Source: Chloroflexota bacterium
Lineage (GTDB): Bacteria > Chloroflexota > Anaerolineae > Aggregatilineales > Phototrophicaceae
Assembly (NCBI GenBank): GCA_026709625.1
Contig: JAPOSR010000080.1
Coordinates: forward strand, 1-64,000
Length of the DNA stretch: 64,000 nucleotides
Reading direction: 5' to 3'
The position numbers and the translations under genes are program-made. Every line of letters starts with the position of its first letter. Positions within the stretch are counted from its first letter, which is position 1. Shown here in pieces: positions 7,244-16,156 of this stretch. The notes under the pieces are model-generated. The model had not been told where the DNA came from, did no database searches, and saw only the letters and a list, made by a program, of their open reading frames with translations.

Positions 7244-9067
7244 TCATGCAAACTTGCCGGGATACAACTGCCGCGCCAATGTTTGTGACTGGTCGATCCA
7301 CTCGGCGATGACATCAATGCCCTTTTGCCAAAAGCGCGGGTCGTTGATATCCACGCCCACCTTCGCCAGCAGCCGATCAGGATAATCGGAATCGCCAGCT
7401 GCCAGCAGGTCAAGGTAGCGCGGCACAAAATCCGCGCCCGCTTCCTGATATATCTTATACAGCGCCAGCACGAGCAGCTCGCCAAACGAATAGGCATAGA
7501 CATAGCCGGGACTGTGCAAAAAGTGCGGCACATAACTCCACCAACTGCCATATTCGTCGGTGATGGTCAGGCTGTCGCCGAACATAGCGCGCTGTGTTTC
7601 CAGCCACATATCGTTGAAGCGCTGCGCAGTCAGCTCGCCTTCGTCGCGGCGGGCATTGTGCATCTTGTCTTCAAAGCGATTCATAGAGACCTGTCGGAAG
7701 ACTGTGGCGAAGGTGTCTTCAATCTTCTCCAGCAGCATCGACAGCTTGATTTCGGGATCGTCTTCCGCCGCCATGAGGTCTTGGAAGACCAGCATCTCGG
7801 CGAAGGTAGACGCCATCTCGGCGGTTGTGAGGGGCGTGTACAGAGCGAAGAGCCCCTTCTCTTTGCCCGAAAGGTACATATGGATGCCATGCCCCAGCTC
7901 GTGCGCCAGCGTCGTGACATCGCGCGCATCTCCCAAATAATTGAGGAAGACGAAGGGGTTTGCAGAGGCGACAGTCGGCGCGGCGAATGCGCCCCCGCGT
8001 TTGTTGGGCAGTGCTGGCGCGTGTATCCAGCCATCATCAAAAAAGCGCTGCGCCACCTCTTGCATTTCGCGGCTGAAATTCCCAAAGGCATCCAGCACGA
8101 TCGCGCGCGCTTCTTCCCAGGTATAGAATGCCTCGCTCTCTTTCAAATTCAGCGGGGCATACCGGTCGTAGTCATAGAGCTCTTCATAATCCAGCAGGGC
8201 GCGCTTGAGATGATAGTGGCGGGCGACCAGGGCATAGTTGCTCGTGACTGTCTGCACGAGCGCCTCGACCACTGCGTCGCTGGCTTTGTTGCTCAGGTTG
8301 CGCGCCGAGATCCAGTTGGCATAGCCGCGGCGGCGGTCGCTGTTGGCTTTGTCCAGCGCAAGGGTATTGAAGATAAAAGTGAGCTCCATCTGCTTTTCGC
8401 GCAGTTTGTCGGTGAGCTTTTGCCAAGCCATTTCGCGGGTGTCGCGGTCGGCATCCCGCAGTTTGTTGAGCACAACAGTCATATTGACCTGCTCGTCCAG
8501 CCAGTCAAAGCGAAAGGCGCTGGTCAACTGCGTAAAGAACCGCGTCCAGGCGCTGCTGCCGGTCACGCTCTTTTCTATGCTGACCTGCTCTTCGGCTTCG
8601 CTCAGGTTATGGGGACGATACCGGCGCTCGGCTTCCAGATAATAGCGATAGTCGGCGATGGCCGGGTCGTCCAGGACGGCTTTGGCCTGGTCATCATCCA
8701 GTCCATTCCATTCCAGGTCGAAGAAAACCATCTGCTGGCTGAGGCGAGACTCCAATTCTTCGCCGCGCGCCACCGCGGCCTGGTATGCGGGCTGCGCTGT
8801 GTCGGTGGAAAAGTTCAAGAAGGCAAATGCGCCCAGCCGCCCACGCAGATCATAGATGGCCGCCATCTGCTGGTAGGCTTGCGCAAAGTCGCTCGCTGTC
8901 ATCTGCGCCACCTTGCCGCGCCAGTTGGATTGGAAAGATTCCGCCAGCTCCTCCAGCCGTTCTATATCGGCTTCCAGCCGCGGATCTTCAAAGCTGTCAT
9001 AAAAGACAGACAGATCCCAGATTACATTTTCTGCGCCGGTGGGGCGTTCTTTTGGGGCATCGGGCAT
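7244..9067 (-). CDS. pepF: M3 family oligoendopeptidase F
   Basis: The 607-aa protein is a zinc metallopeptidase of family M3B, which cleaves short peptides in the cytoplasm. The active-site HELGHGIH has zinc ligands H389 and H393 and the catalytic E390. The third ligand is probably E417 in TTAEMASTFAE. Downstream FLHSPGYVYAYSFGELL matches the substrate-binding tail. Length is normal for PepF. It is the first gene of a pepF-rfaE2 pair. A second family member lies at 20045-21844, so two divergent paralogues are present. Confidence 0.95.
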   Translation of the reverse strand: MPDAPKERPTGAENVIWDLSVFYDSFEDPRLEADIERLEELAESFQSNWRGKVAQMTASDFAQAYQQMAAIYDLRGRLGAFAFLNFSTDTAQPAYQAAVARGEELESRLSQQMVFFDLEWNGLDDDQAKAVLDDPAIADYRYYLEAERRYRPHNLSEAEEQVSIEKSVTGSSAWTRFFTQLTSAFRFDWLDEQVNMTVVLNKLRDADRDTREMAWQKLTDKLREKQMELTFIFNTLALDKANSDRRRGYANWISARNLSNKASDAVVEALVQTVTSNYALVARHYHLKRALLDYEELYDYDRYAPLNLKESEAFYTWEEARAIVLDAFGNFSREMQEVAQRFFDDGWIHAPALPNKRGGAFAAPTVASANPFVFLNYLGDARDVTTLAHELGHGIHMYLSGKEKGLFALYTPLTTAEMASTFAEMLVFQDLMAAEDDPEIKLSMLLEKIEDTFATVFRQVSMNRFEDKMHNARRDEGELTAQRFNDMWLETQRAMFGDSLTITDEYGSWWSYVPHFLHSPGYVYAYSFGELLVLALYKIYQEAGADFVPRYLDLLAAGDSDYPDRLLAKVGVDINDPRFWQKGIDVIAEWIDQSQTLARQLYPGKFA

Positions 9068-9184
9068 TCTACTTCTCTTTCACTCGCGCGGGTCGGTCGC
9101 AGAGGTTATCTTAGCAGACGACCGAGCGAATCGACAGGGGGCTTCCCGTATTCACCCGGAACAAGGCGATGCGACGCCAGCGGG

Positions 9185-9889
9185 CTAGACAACCGCTTCG
9201 GCGCTGGGGCGGCGCAGAAAGCTGGCGGGGTCGGCAGTTTGCTCAGTGCCTTCAGCCAGCCGCGCAGCGCGCAGCCGCCGCGCATAAGCGCCAGTCACAT
9301 ACCCATGCGACGGCATCATCAGACATGCGCCCATCAGAAAGACTGGCATCAGCAACAGCAGCAGCGCATTGACGAGCAGCGCCGATACCAGCCATTCCAC
9401 AGCCAGCGGGGCATTGCACTGCAGCATCCGCAATGCTTGGTCGAATTGATAGAAGCCGTCCGCTTCCCAACTTTCCGCATAGCCAACCAGCCCCAGCATC
9501 CACAAGCACCAAGCGGCCAGGCTGTACAGCAACAGCGCGACCGGAGCGATCGTGTTGAGGCCAGTCATCAAGCCCAGCCCAAGCGAGTCGCCAAAGACAG
9601 CCAACAGCGCAGCAGCCAGCAGCAGTGGCAAATGGTAGACGATGAGCGCCAGCAAAACGGGAATGCCTTTGCCAATGATTGCGCCAATATGATCCCAGTC
9701 CGGCAGCGGATTAGGGGAGTCGGCGCTGATGTTGTGGACAATGTTTGCCAGGTAGCCCAGCAGGATGCAGAGGCTGACCAGCCCAATGATGGGGAAGGGC
9801 AGCAGCAGCACAAAAACAGCCAGCGAGGTCAATTTGCTGCGAAAGCGCCGGTCGCTGAAGATATATGTGAAGGCGCGTATAACAGTCAT
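9185..9889 (-). CDS. DUF4013 domain membrane protein
   Basis: This 234-aa polytopic membrane protein has about five hydrophobic segments. It shows the DUF4013 pattern of a GYLANIVHNI stretch followed by NPLPDWDHIGAIIGKG, then paired long helices and a final helix before a charged, Ser/Ala-rich cytoplasmic tail. The biochemical role of the family is unknown; members are widespread in Chloroflexota and archaea. An AT-rich leader of about 70 bp containing a palindrome precedes it, unlike the GC-rich surroundings, so it is probably separately regulated. Confidence 0.8.
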   Translation of the reverse strand: MTVIRAFTYIFSDRRFRSKLTSLAVFVLLLPFPIIGLVSLCILLGYLANIVHNISADSPNPLPDWDHIGAIIGKGIPVLLALIVYHLPLLLAAALLAVFGDSLGLGLMTGLNTIAPVALLLYSLAAWCLWMLGLVGYAESWEADGFYQFDQALRMLQCNAPLAVEWLVSALLVNALLLLLMPVFLMGACLMMPSHGYVTGAYARRLRAARLAEGTEQTADPASFLRRPSAEAVV

Positions 9890-9924
9890 AGCTGCACCTC
9901 AAACTCATGATATTTCACTTTTAC

Positions 9925-9939
9925 TTAAGATTATCTTAA
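9925..9939. promoter_or_regulatory. palindrome in AT-rich leader of the DUF4013 gene
   Basis: TTAAGA-TTA-TCTTAA is a perfect inverted repeat in a strongly AT-rich island. On the minus strand it overlaps a possible -10 (GATAAT), with a TTGCAT-like -35 at 9955-9960. It could be a repressor operator for the gene at 9185-9889. Confidence 0.35.
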
Positions 9940-10038
9940 CATAATTTAATTCAAATGCAACATTTTGCGTGGCAAATGGACAGATTCGTCAGAAGAGAGT
10001 GGGCTAGCTGTGTGCTGAGCCTGTGGGCAAAGAAGCGC

Positions 10039-10047
10039 TGGTACAAT
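10039..10047 (+). promoter_or_regulatory. extended -10 promoter for the GT9 gene
   Basis: TGGTACAAT ends 32 bases before the ATG at 10080. It matches the TGCTACAAT-type extended -10 found before several genes in this window. No good -35 is visible. Confidence 0.4.
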
Positions 10048-10079
10048 CGGGATAGGTTCAGGCACAGCAGCGCGCTCGC

Positions 10080-11099
10080 ATGATGTATCCGCTCTTGCAG
10101 CGTCTCTTTCCGTCCGGCGCATCGCCCGCGCAGGCGCAGCGCATCGTCATCTTGCGCCCCTGTTGCATCGGCGATGTGGTGATGGCCACCGCCGCGTTGA
10201 CTGCCTTGCGTGAGGGCTTCCCGTCCGCGCATATCAGTTTTGCGGCTGGCGCTTGGTCGGCGCGCGCGATCGCCGGTCACCCCGCTTTGGATGACGTTCT
10301 TGATACTGGCGCAGACATGCCCACCCGCAGGCCTGGCAGCTTCTGGCGCTTGGTGGGGCGGCTGCGCGCTGGCCGCTTCGACCTGGCTGTGTCGCTCGTG
10401 CGCTCGCCCATGATGAGCCTGGCGATTTGGATGGCGGGCATTCCACTGCGGGCGGGGCTAGACAGCGGCGGGCGCGGCTTTGGCTACAACTTGCGCGTGG
10501 CGGTCGATGCATCCATGCCGGCGCACGAAGCTGAATGGTATCTGCGCGTGGCGGGGACGGCAATCGGGCGCAGGGTACATGCTTTGGCCAACCTGCCCCT
10601 TGATGAAACAGCGCTGGCGGCAGTGCGAGCGCGCCTGCGAGCATCGGGCGTCGGCAATTCTTTCATCGTCGCCCATCCTGGCGGCGGCAGCAACCCTGGC
10701 GCGCAACTGACAACCAAACAATACCCGCCGGCGCAGATGGCTGAACTGCTCAATATGCTCGTCAACGAAGCCGCTGCCGATCTCATCTTGCTGGGAAGTC
10801 CCGACGATACACCGTTGACTGCGGCGGTCGCGGCGCATTTGCAGGCGCCGGCTCGGCAATGGACGGGGGCGCTCAGCTTCGCGGAAATCGGCGCGCTGGC
10901 GGCGGCGGCTCGGCTGTACATCGGCAATGACAGCGGCATAACCCACCTGGCGGCAGCGAGCGGCGCAAACACCATCATGCTGATGAGCGTCACCGATCCA
11001 CGGCGCTATGCTCCCTGGACGGCCAACAGCCTGGCGCTGCACAAGCCAGAATCGCCGGCAAGCGCGGCGCGGGAAATCTTGGCCTGGCTGCCATCCTGA
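10080..11099 (+). CDS. glycosyltransferase family 9 (heptosyltransferase-like)
   Basis: This 339-aa GT9/GT-B enzyme probably transfers ADP-heptose or a related sugar onto an envelope glycan on the cytoplasmic face. The N-terminal strand IVILRPCCIGDVVMATAAL matches the 'R.GDvl.atP' opening of GT9. IVAHPGGGSNPGAQ, LILLGSPDD and YIGNDSGITHLAAASG are the conserved C-terminal nucleotide-sugar elements. No transmembrane helix is present. A second ATG follows immediately (10083). It stands alone, but an ADP-heptose synthesis gene (rfaE2) lies 2.8 kb away on the other strand. Confidence 0.88.
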   Translation: MMYPLLQRLFPSGASPAQAQRIVILRPCCIGDVVMATAALTALREGFPSAHISFAAGAWSARAIAGHPALDDVLDTGADMPTRRPGSFWRLVGRLRAGRFDLAVSLVRSPMMSLAIWMAGIPLRAGLDSGGRGFGYNLRVAVDASMPAHEAEWYLRVAGTAIGRRVHALANLPLDETALAAVRARLRASGVGNSFIVAHPGGGSNPGAQLTTKQYPPAQMAELLNMLVNEAAADLILLGSPDDTPLTAAVAAHLQAPARQWTGALSFAEIGALAAAARLYIGNDSGITHLAAASGANTIMLMSVTDPRRYAPWTANSLALHKPESPASAAREILAWLPS

Positions 11100-11110
11100 C
11101 AGTGCGACCG

Positions 11111-11119
11111 TGCTACAAT
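11111..11119 (+). promoter_or_regulatory. extended -10 promoter for the crotonase gene
   Basis: TGCTACAAT lies 46 bases before the ATG at 11166, in the gap after the GT9 gene. Confidence 0.45.
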
Positions 11120-11165
11120 CGCCACATTCTCGCCCCGTATTTTCGCCCATGGAGGGACAGAAGCT

Positions 11166-11942
11166 ATGCGCTATCAAGCTATCCTTGTCGATAAGCCCGC
11201 CGATGACGTGGGCCGCATCACGCTGCACCGACCCAAAGCCCTCAATGCCCTGAACTCGCTGCTGCTGGACGAAGTCAAGCATGCTCTGTACGGCTTTGAT
11301 GCCGACCCGGCGATTGGCGCGATCATCCTGACTGGTGGTGACAAGGTCTTCGCGGCGGGCGCAGACATCAAGGAGATGGACGGAAAAACCCAGATCGACA
11401 TGATGATGGACGACGCGCATGCCGATCGCTTCGATTTCAGTCGCGTGCGCAAGCCCATCATCGCGGCGGTGGCGGGTTATGCGCTGGGCGGCGGCTGCGA
11501 GCTGGCGATGTGCTGCGACATGATCGTGGCCGCCGATACCGCCGTGTTTGGCCAGCCCGAGATCAACCTGGGCATCTTGCCGGGCGCTGGCGGCAGCCAA
11601 CGGCTGACTCGGGCGGTGGGCAAGGCGCTGGCGATGGAAATCATGCTCACTGATCGGCGGTTGAGTGCGGAGGAAGCCTTGCGAGCGGGTTTGGTCAATC
11701 GCGTCGCGGCGCAAGGCGACTTCATGGAGCAGGCGCTTCTTATCGCCCAAAAGGTGGCGGGGCGTTCACAGGTGGCGGTGCGCCTCGCCAAAGAAGCCAT
11801 CAACAAAGCCGCCCAAAGCCCGCTGGATGAAGGCTTGGCATTCGAGCGGCGCAACTTCCTCATCGCCTTTGGCAGCGAAGACAAGGGTGAGGGCATGCGC
11901 GCGTTCATTGAAAAGCGGCGGGCAGTGTGGCGCAATCGCTGA
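11166..11942 (+). CDS. enoyl-CoA hydratase (crotonase family)
   Basis: The 258-aa protein is a full-length crotonase. The CoA-binding oxyanion loop FAAGADIKEM and the GYALGGGCELAM segment are present. Both catalytic glutamates of true hydratases are conserved: E112 in GGCELAM and E132 in QPEINLGILPGAGG. It should therefore hydrate trans-2-enoyl-CoA in fatty-acid oxidation or a related acyl-CoA pathway. A GGAGGGACAGAAGCT leader with a Shine-Dalgarno precedes the start. It overlaps the next gene by 16 bases. Confidence 0.93.
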   Translation: MRYQAILVDKPADDVGRITLHRPKALNALNSLLLDEVKHALYGFDADPAIGAIILTGGDKVFAAGADIKEMDGKTQIDMMMDDAHADRFDFSRVRKPIIAAVAGYALGGGCELAMCCDMIVAADTAVFGQPEINLGILPGAGGSQRLTRAVGKALAMEIMLTDRRLSAEEALRAGLVNRVAAQGDFMEQALLIAQKVAGRSQVAVRLAKEAINKAAQSPLDEGLAFERRNFLIAFGSEDKGEGMRAFIEKRRAVWRNR

Positions 11943-12532
11943 GGCTGCTCTACACCGGTCATATCGGCGGCGACCTGTGGCTGCTGCCGCGCCTGCACAC
12001 CTTCCTGCGGCGTCTGATGCTCGGCGCAGACAACTGCCTGCTGCTGGATACCGGCGCAGCGTGCAGCGAGCAAGTGTGGCACTGCCGCGCGACAGGCGGT
12101 CGTTCCTGCTTGGTGGCGCTGGATGGCTTGGGTTATCACGCGGCCAATGTTGCTGATGAATTGACCGCGGGACAGCGCGATAAGCTGGCGCGGCAGGTCA
12201 GCGTAGGCTTGGTCGACGCCACGCATGACTGGGGAGCGCCGGGCGGCGAGATTCTGGTTGCGCTCGAGCCAAGAACAGCGCCGCATCGCCTGCAAATCTG
12301 CCTGCGCTCCGCCGAGCGCACGCGGCTGGCTGGCAAAGCGCTGTGGCTGGGCAAGGTGGGCGCCGGGCAGGTGGGCGAGGCGCGGCTAGAGATGGGCGCA
12401 TCGCCACGAATCACCCATGTGGCCGTGCATGATATGTCACGCGGCACCCCGCCAAACCCCGGCATCGCCGGGCTGGTGGAGTTTATCGAGAGCGAGGCGA
12501 GGCGCGTAAATCCTGGCAGCGAATTGGGTTAA
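11927..12532 (+). CDS. conserved hypothetical protein, possibly metallophosphatase-like
   Basis: The 201-aa product begins at a GTG inside the 3' end of the crotonase gene. It opens with LLYTGHIGGDLWLLPRLHTF, then CLLLDTGAACS and CLVALDGLGYHAANVADELT. This order loosely recalls the start of 5'-nucleotidase/metallophosphatase domains (a histidine strand, 'LLLDaGD', then 'N.H..' ), but the key metal ligands are not convincingly present. I cannot assign a function. The overlap with the crotonase suggests translational coupling, although the roles may be unrelated. Confidence 0.6.
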   Translation: MAQSLRLLYTGHIGGDLWLLPRLHTFLRRLMLGADNCLLLDTGAACSEQVWHCRATGGRSCLVALDGLGYHAANVADELTAGQRDKLARQVSVGLVDATHDWGAPGGEILVALEPRTAPHRLQICLRSAERTRLAGKALWLGKVGAGQVGEARLEMGASPRITHVAVHDMSRGTPPNPGIAGLVEFIESEARRVNPGSELG

Positions 12533-12642
12533 TACCTTTTTCAAGCGCAACATCAGCCACGACAACCGGCGTCCGACCTGTAAAGCCTGCCAAAATTCGA
12601 CTACGATAGCCATGCACCCACTGAGAGTCACGGAGGCGAACG

Positions 12643-13500
12643 ATGCAGTTTGGCGTTGTTTTCCCACAAACGCAGCTTGGCGCAGACCCGCATATCCTGC
12701 GCGACTTTGTCCAGGCGGCTGAGGGCATGGGTTATCATCACCTGCTGGCTTATGACCATGTGCTGGGCGCAAACCCTGATCGTCCGGGCTGGGATGCTCG
12801 CCGTCCCTATACCTGCAGCGACATGTTTCACGAACCGCTCACGCTATTCAGTTGGATGGCGGCTTTTACGCGGCGCATTGGCTTTATGACCGGCGTGCTG
12901 ATCTTGCCGCAGCGACAGACAGCGCTGGTGGCCAAGCAAGCCGCGCAGGTTGATCTGCTTTCGGGCGGGCGGCTGCGGCTAGGCATCGGCATTGGCTGGA
13001 ACGAGGTCGAATACACCTGCCTGGGCGAAGAGTTTTCCACTCGCGGCGCGCGGGTCGAAGAGCAGATACACATTCTGCGCCAGCTGTGGACGCGCGACCT
13101 GGTCAATATCAGCGGGCGCTTTGATACGATTGATGATGCTGGCATCAACCCGCTGCCACTCCAGCAGCCCATTCCGATTTGGATCGGCGGGGCGGCCGAT
13201 GTGGCGCTGCGGCGGGCGGCGCGGCTCAGTGATGGCTATATCGCTGGCTCGGGCGACCCAGCCAAGTCGCAAGCCTCTATCGAGCGCTATTGGCAGCATG
13301 CCGAAGATTGCGGACGCCGCGAGACGATAGGCTTGCATGCGCGGCTCGTCACCGAAAGCGCTGACGAGGGCCAATGGGAAGAATTTGTGCGTGGCTGGGG
13401 GGAGCTGGGCGCGACAGAGATCGCCATCTATCCGCATGGCGAGCGACTGGAAGACTATCTGGCGCGGCTCGACCGCTTCCGGCTGATGTTTGGCATCTAA
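12643..13500 (+). CDS. LLM class F420-dependent oxidoreductase
   Basis: This 285-aa protein is a luciferase-like (beta/alpha)8 flavin-type oxidoreductase of the group that usually uses cofactor F420. Visible features are MQFGVVFPQTQLGAD at the N-terminus, GFMTGVLILPQRQTALVAKQ, LSGGRLRLGIGIGWNEVE, and PIPIWIGGAADVALRRAARLSDGYI. The reaction cannot be inferred beyond hydride transfer. GGAGG lies seven bases upstream of the ATG, and a TACGAT -10-like box lies near 12602. F420 use is consistent with Chloroflexota but not shown by the window. Confidence 0.88.
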   Translation: MQFGVVFPQTQLGADPHILRDFVQAAEGMGYHHLLAYDHVLGANPDRPGWDARRPYTCSDMFHEPLTLFSWMAAFTRRIGFMTGVLILPQRQTALVAKQAAQVDLLSGGRLRLGIGIGWNEVEYTCLGEEFSTRGARVEEQIHILRQLWTRDLVNISGRFDTIDDAGINPLPLQQPIPIWIGGAADVALRRAARLSDGYIAGSGDPAKSQASIERYWQHAEDCGRRETIGLHARLVTESADEGQWEEFVRGWGELGATEIAIYPHGERLEDYLARLDRFRLMFGI

Positions 13501-13517
13501 AGCGAGTTGACCAGCCT

Positions 13518-16061
13518 ATGAGCGCCATATTGCGGTTGTCTCTGCGCACGATCAGCCGGCGTCTTTTTCAAAGCGCCATGTGTGTGCTGGGCGTGGCGCT
13601 GGGCGTGGGCGTGGTCGTTGCGATCGATATCGCCAATGAATCGGCCAGTCGCGCCTTTGCGCTGAGCAGCGAAAGCCTGGTCGGGCGGGCGACGCATCAG
13701 ATCATCGGGGGTCCCAACGGCTTCGACTCGGCTTTGTATACGCGCCTGCGTCTGGAACTGGGCATTCAGGACAGCGCGCCAGTCGTCAGCGAATATGCGC
13801 GCGTGCCCGGCAGTGATCGGCCGCTGCGTTTGCTGGGCATCGACCCGTTGGCAGAGCAGCCGTTTCGCAGCTATCTGACGGGCAGAGACGAAGCGCTGGA
13901 TATTGTCGCGCTGACTCGGCTGATGACAGAGCCGGGCGCTGTCATCCTCAGCGATTCGCTGGCTGCCGAGCTGGGCTTGACGCGCGGCGACTCGCTGCGA
14001 GTCAGCGCTGGCGGCCGGTTCACCGAGGCGCGGCTGGTGGGTCTTTTGCTGCCCGACAACCGAGCCAGCCGCCAGGGGCTAGGCGACATCATCATCAGCG
14101 ACATTTCAACAGCGCAGGAAATGGTCGGCTCGCCAGGGCGCTTGAGCCGTATCGACCTAATCTTGGCAGCCGATGAGCTTGAGCCGCTGTCTGCCGCTTT
14201 GCCGGCTGGGCTGCAACTGGTCGATGTCAAGCAAGAAAATTCACTCGACCAGGTCATCGCCGCATTCGAGCTGAACCTGCAAGCGATGAGCTGGCTGGCG
14301 CTGGTCGTTGGTGTTTTTCTCATCTACAACACAATCAGCTTCAGCGTGGTTCAGCGGCGCGAGGTTTTGGGCATCATGCGTTCGCTGGGCACGACGCGCC
14401 CGCAGATTTTTCGTTTGATCTTGCTGGAAGCGTTGATCTTGGGCGTGGTGGGCACGGCGCTGGGCTTGGCGCTGGGCATCATTTTTGGTCGGGGCGCGCT
14501 GGCGCTGGTCAGCCAGACTATTAGCGATCTGTACTTCAGCATGTCTGTGCAGCGCATCAGCATCGCGCCGGCGACTCTGTTGAAGGGCGGGGCGATCGGC
14601 ATGCTGGCGAGTTTGCTGGCGGCGGCATTGCCCAGTTGGGATGCCACGCGCGCGCCTCCAGCCGGTGTTATGAAGCGTTCCAGCCAAGAAGTCGGCGCTC
14701 GGCAGCGGCTGCCGCTTGTCACCCTGGTCGCGGCGCTTTTGAACGCGCTGGGCTTCATGCTGCTGGCGGCGGGGCAAAGCCTGATATTGAGCTTCGGCGC
14801 GCTGCTGTGCATCGTGGTGGGCGGCGCGCTCTTTACGCCCATTGCGCTGCTTGTCGCTTGTCGGCTGCTGGATCCGTTCATGAGCGCCTTGTTTGGCGTG
14901 CTGGGCGGGCTGGCGACGCGGGCTGTCCTCCGCTCTTTGAGTCGCACAGCGGTGGCTGTGGCCGCGCTGACGATCGCTGTCAGTGTCATCGTGGGCATCA
15001 GCGCTATGATCGGCAGCTTTCGCCTGACTGTGGCCGACTGGTTGACGACATCGCTGGGCGCGCAGGTATATGTGTCTCCGCCGCTTTTTGCCTCCAATAA
15101 CGCCAGCGTGGATGTGCCGCTGCCTATCCAGTCAATCGTAGAAGCTGTGCCCGGGGTGAGCGCGGTATCGGCGGCGCGTCATGTCAGCGTCGTCGCGCCC
15201 GATTATCCCGATATGCCGCCGGTCAATCTGCTGGCCAGCGACTTTGATATCGCGGGAACGGAGCGGCGCTTCAAATGGACGGCTGCGCCAGCCGGCGCGC
15301 ACCAGGCAGCGCTCGATGAGGGCGCAATCATGGTCAGTGAATCGTTTGCGTATCGGCGCGGCATCGACCAATCCAACAACCGCCTCGTCCTGCAAACCGA
15401 GCGCGGCGCCCCCAGCTTTGCGATCTTTGGCGTCTATTATGACTATAGCACCGACCAAGGCAACGTCTATATGGCGCGGCAGGTTTATGACCGCTATTTC
15501 GACGATCCTTTCCTCAGCTCGCTGGGGGTCTTTACGCAGCCGGATGTTGATGACGCCGAAGTCATTGCCGAGCTGCGCGCTCGCCTGGCTGAGTACGACC
15601 TGCTGGTGCAAGACAATGCCAGCCTGCGCAGCGGCGCCTTGGAAGTCTTCGACCGCACCTTTTCTATCACGGTGGCTTTGCGCTTGTTGACGACGCTGGT
15701 GGCTTTCATCGGCATCTTGTCCGCGCTGATGTCGCTGCAGCTGGAGCAGGCGCGCGAATATGGCGTGATGCGGGCGACTGGCATGACAGCGCCCCAGCTG
15801 ACGCGCTTTGCCCTCTTGCAGACAGGGCTGATGGGCTTGGTGGCTGGCGTATTGGCGCTGCCTATCGGTTTGGCGATGTCGCTGGTGTTGACTCATGTCA
15901 TCAACCTGCGCAGTTTTGGCTGGACAATGCAGTTCACGCTCCAGCCCGAGCAATTTGCCGAGGCGCTGGCTGTTGCGTTGATCGCGGCGCTGCTGGCTGG
16001 CGTCTATCCCGCCTGGCTGCTGGGCCGGCTGCAGCCGGCCGAGGCGCTGCGCCGCGAGTAG
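13518..16061 (+). CDS. ABC transporter permease, two-FtsX-domain (MacB/LolC-like)
   Basis: The 847-aa protein has the layout of large FtsX-family permeases. One membrane helix lies near residues 17-37 (LGVALGVGVVVAIDI), followed by a long extracytoplasmic MacB-like core and a first FtsX domain with three helices (ALVVGVFLIYNTISF, ALILGVVGTALGLALG, LASLLAAALPSW). A second helix pair and periplasmic region come next, then a second FtsX domain at the C-terminus ending in PAEALRRE. Such permeases move lipids, lipoproteins or peptides out with a separate ATPase, which is not encoded next to it. The ATG at 13518 fits the hydrophobic N-terminus; the frame is open further upstream but overlaps the LLM gene. 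Confidence 0.88.
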   Translation: MSAILRLSLRTISRRLFQSAMCVLGVALGVGVVVAIDIANESASRAFALSSESLVGRATHQIIGGPNGFDSALYTRLRLELGIQDSAPVVSEYARVPGSDRPLRLLGIDPLAEQPFRSYLTGRDEALDIVALTRLMTEPGAVILSDSLAAELGLTRGDSLRVSAGGRFTEARLVGLLLPDNRASRQGLGDIIISDISTAQEMVGSPGRLSRIDLILAADELEPLSAALPAGLQLVDVKQENSLDQVIAAFELNLQAMSWLALVVGVFLIYNTISFSVVQRREVLGIMRSLGTTRPQIFRLILLEALILGVVGTALGLALGIIFGRGALALVSQTISDLYFSMSVQRISIAPATLLKGGAIGMLASLLAAALPSWDATRAPPAGVMKRSSQEVGARQRLPLVTLVAALLNALGFMLLAAGQSLILSFGALLCIVVGGALFTPIALLVACRLLDPFMSALFGVLGGLATRAVLRSLSRTAVAVAALTIAVSVIVGISAMIGSFRLTVADWLTTSLGAQVYVSPPLFASNNASVDVPLPIQSIVEAVPGVSAVSAARHVSVVAPDYPDMPPVNLLASDFDIAGTERRFKWTAAPAGAHQAALDEGAIMVSESFAYRRGIDQSNNRLVLQTERGAPSFAIFGVYYDYSTDQGNVYMARQVYDRYFDDPFLSSLGVFTQPDVDDAEVIAELRARLAEYDLLVQDNASLRSGALEVFDRTFSITVALRLLTTLVAFIGILSALMSLQLEQAREYGVMRATGMTAPQLTRFALLQTGLMGLVAGVLALPIGLAMSLVLTHVINLRSFGWTMQFTLQPEQFAEALAVALIAALLAGVYPAWLLGRLQPAEALRRE

Positions 16062-16156
16062 ACGGGTGTCAGCGCCATCCGGAGAGCCAGCCTGCCGTTG
16101 CGCTGGGCATGAGCTGTGTTAGTGTAGGATGGACAAGCCACGGACGGAGACGAGGC

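Noticed and set aside
7325..9910. Long open frame of 861 codons on the plus strand
   Set aside because: It is antisense to pepF and the DUF4013 gene, has no domain, an Arg/Gln/His-rich shadow composition and no ribosome-binding site.
10458..11750. Minus-strand open frame of 430 codons
   Set aside because: It spans the antisense of two well-supported genes (GT9 and crotonase) and their intergenic region, with no protein motif.
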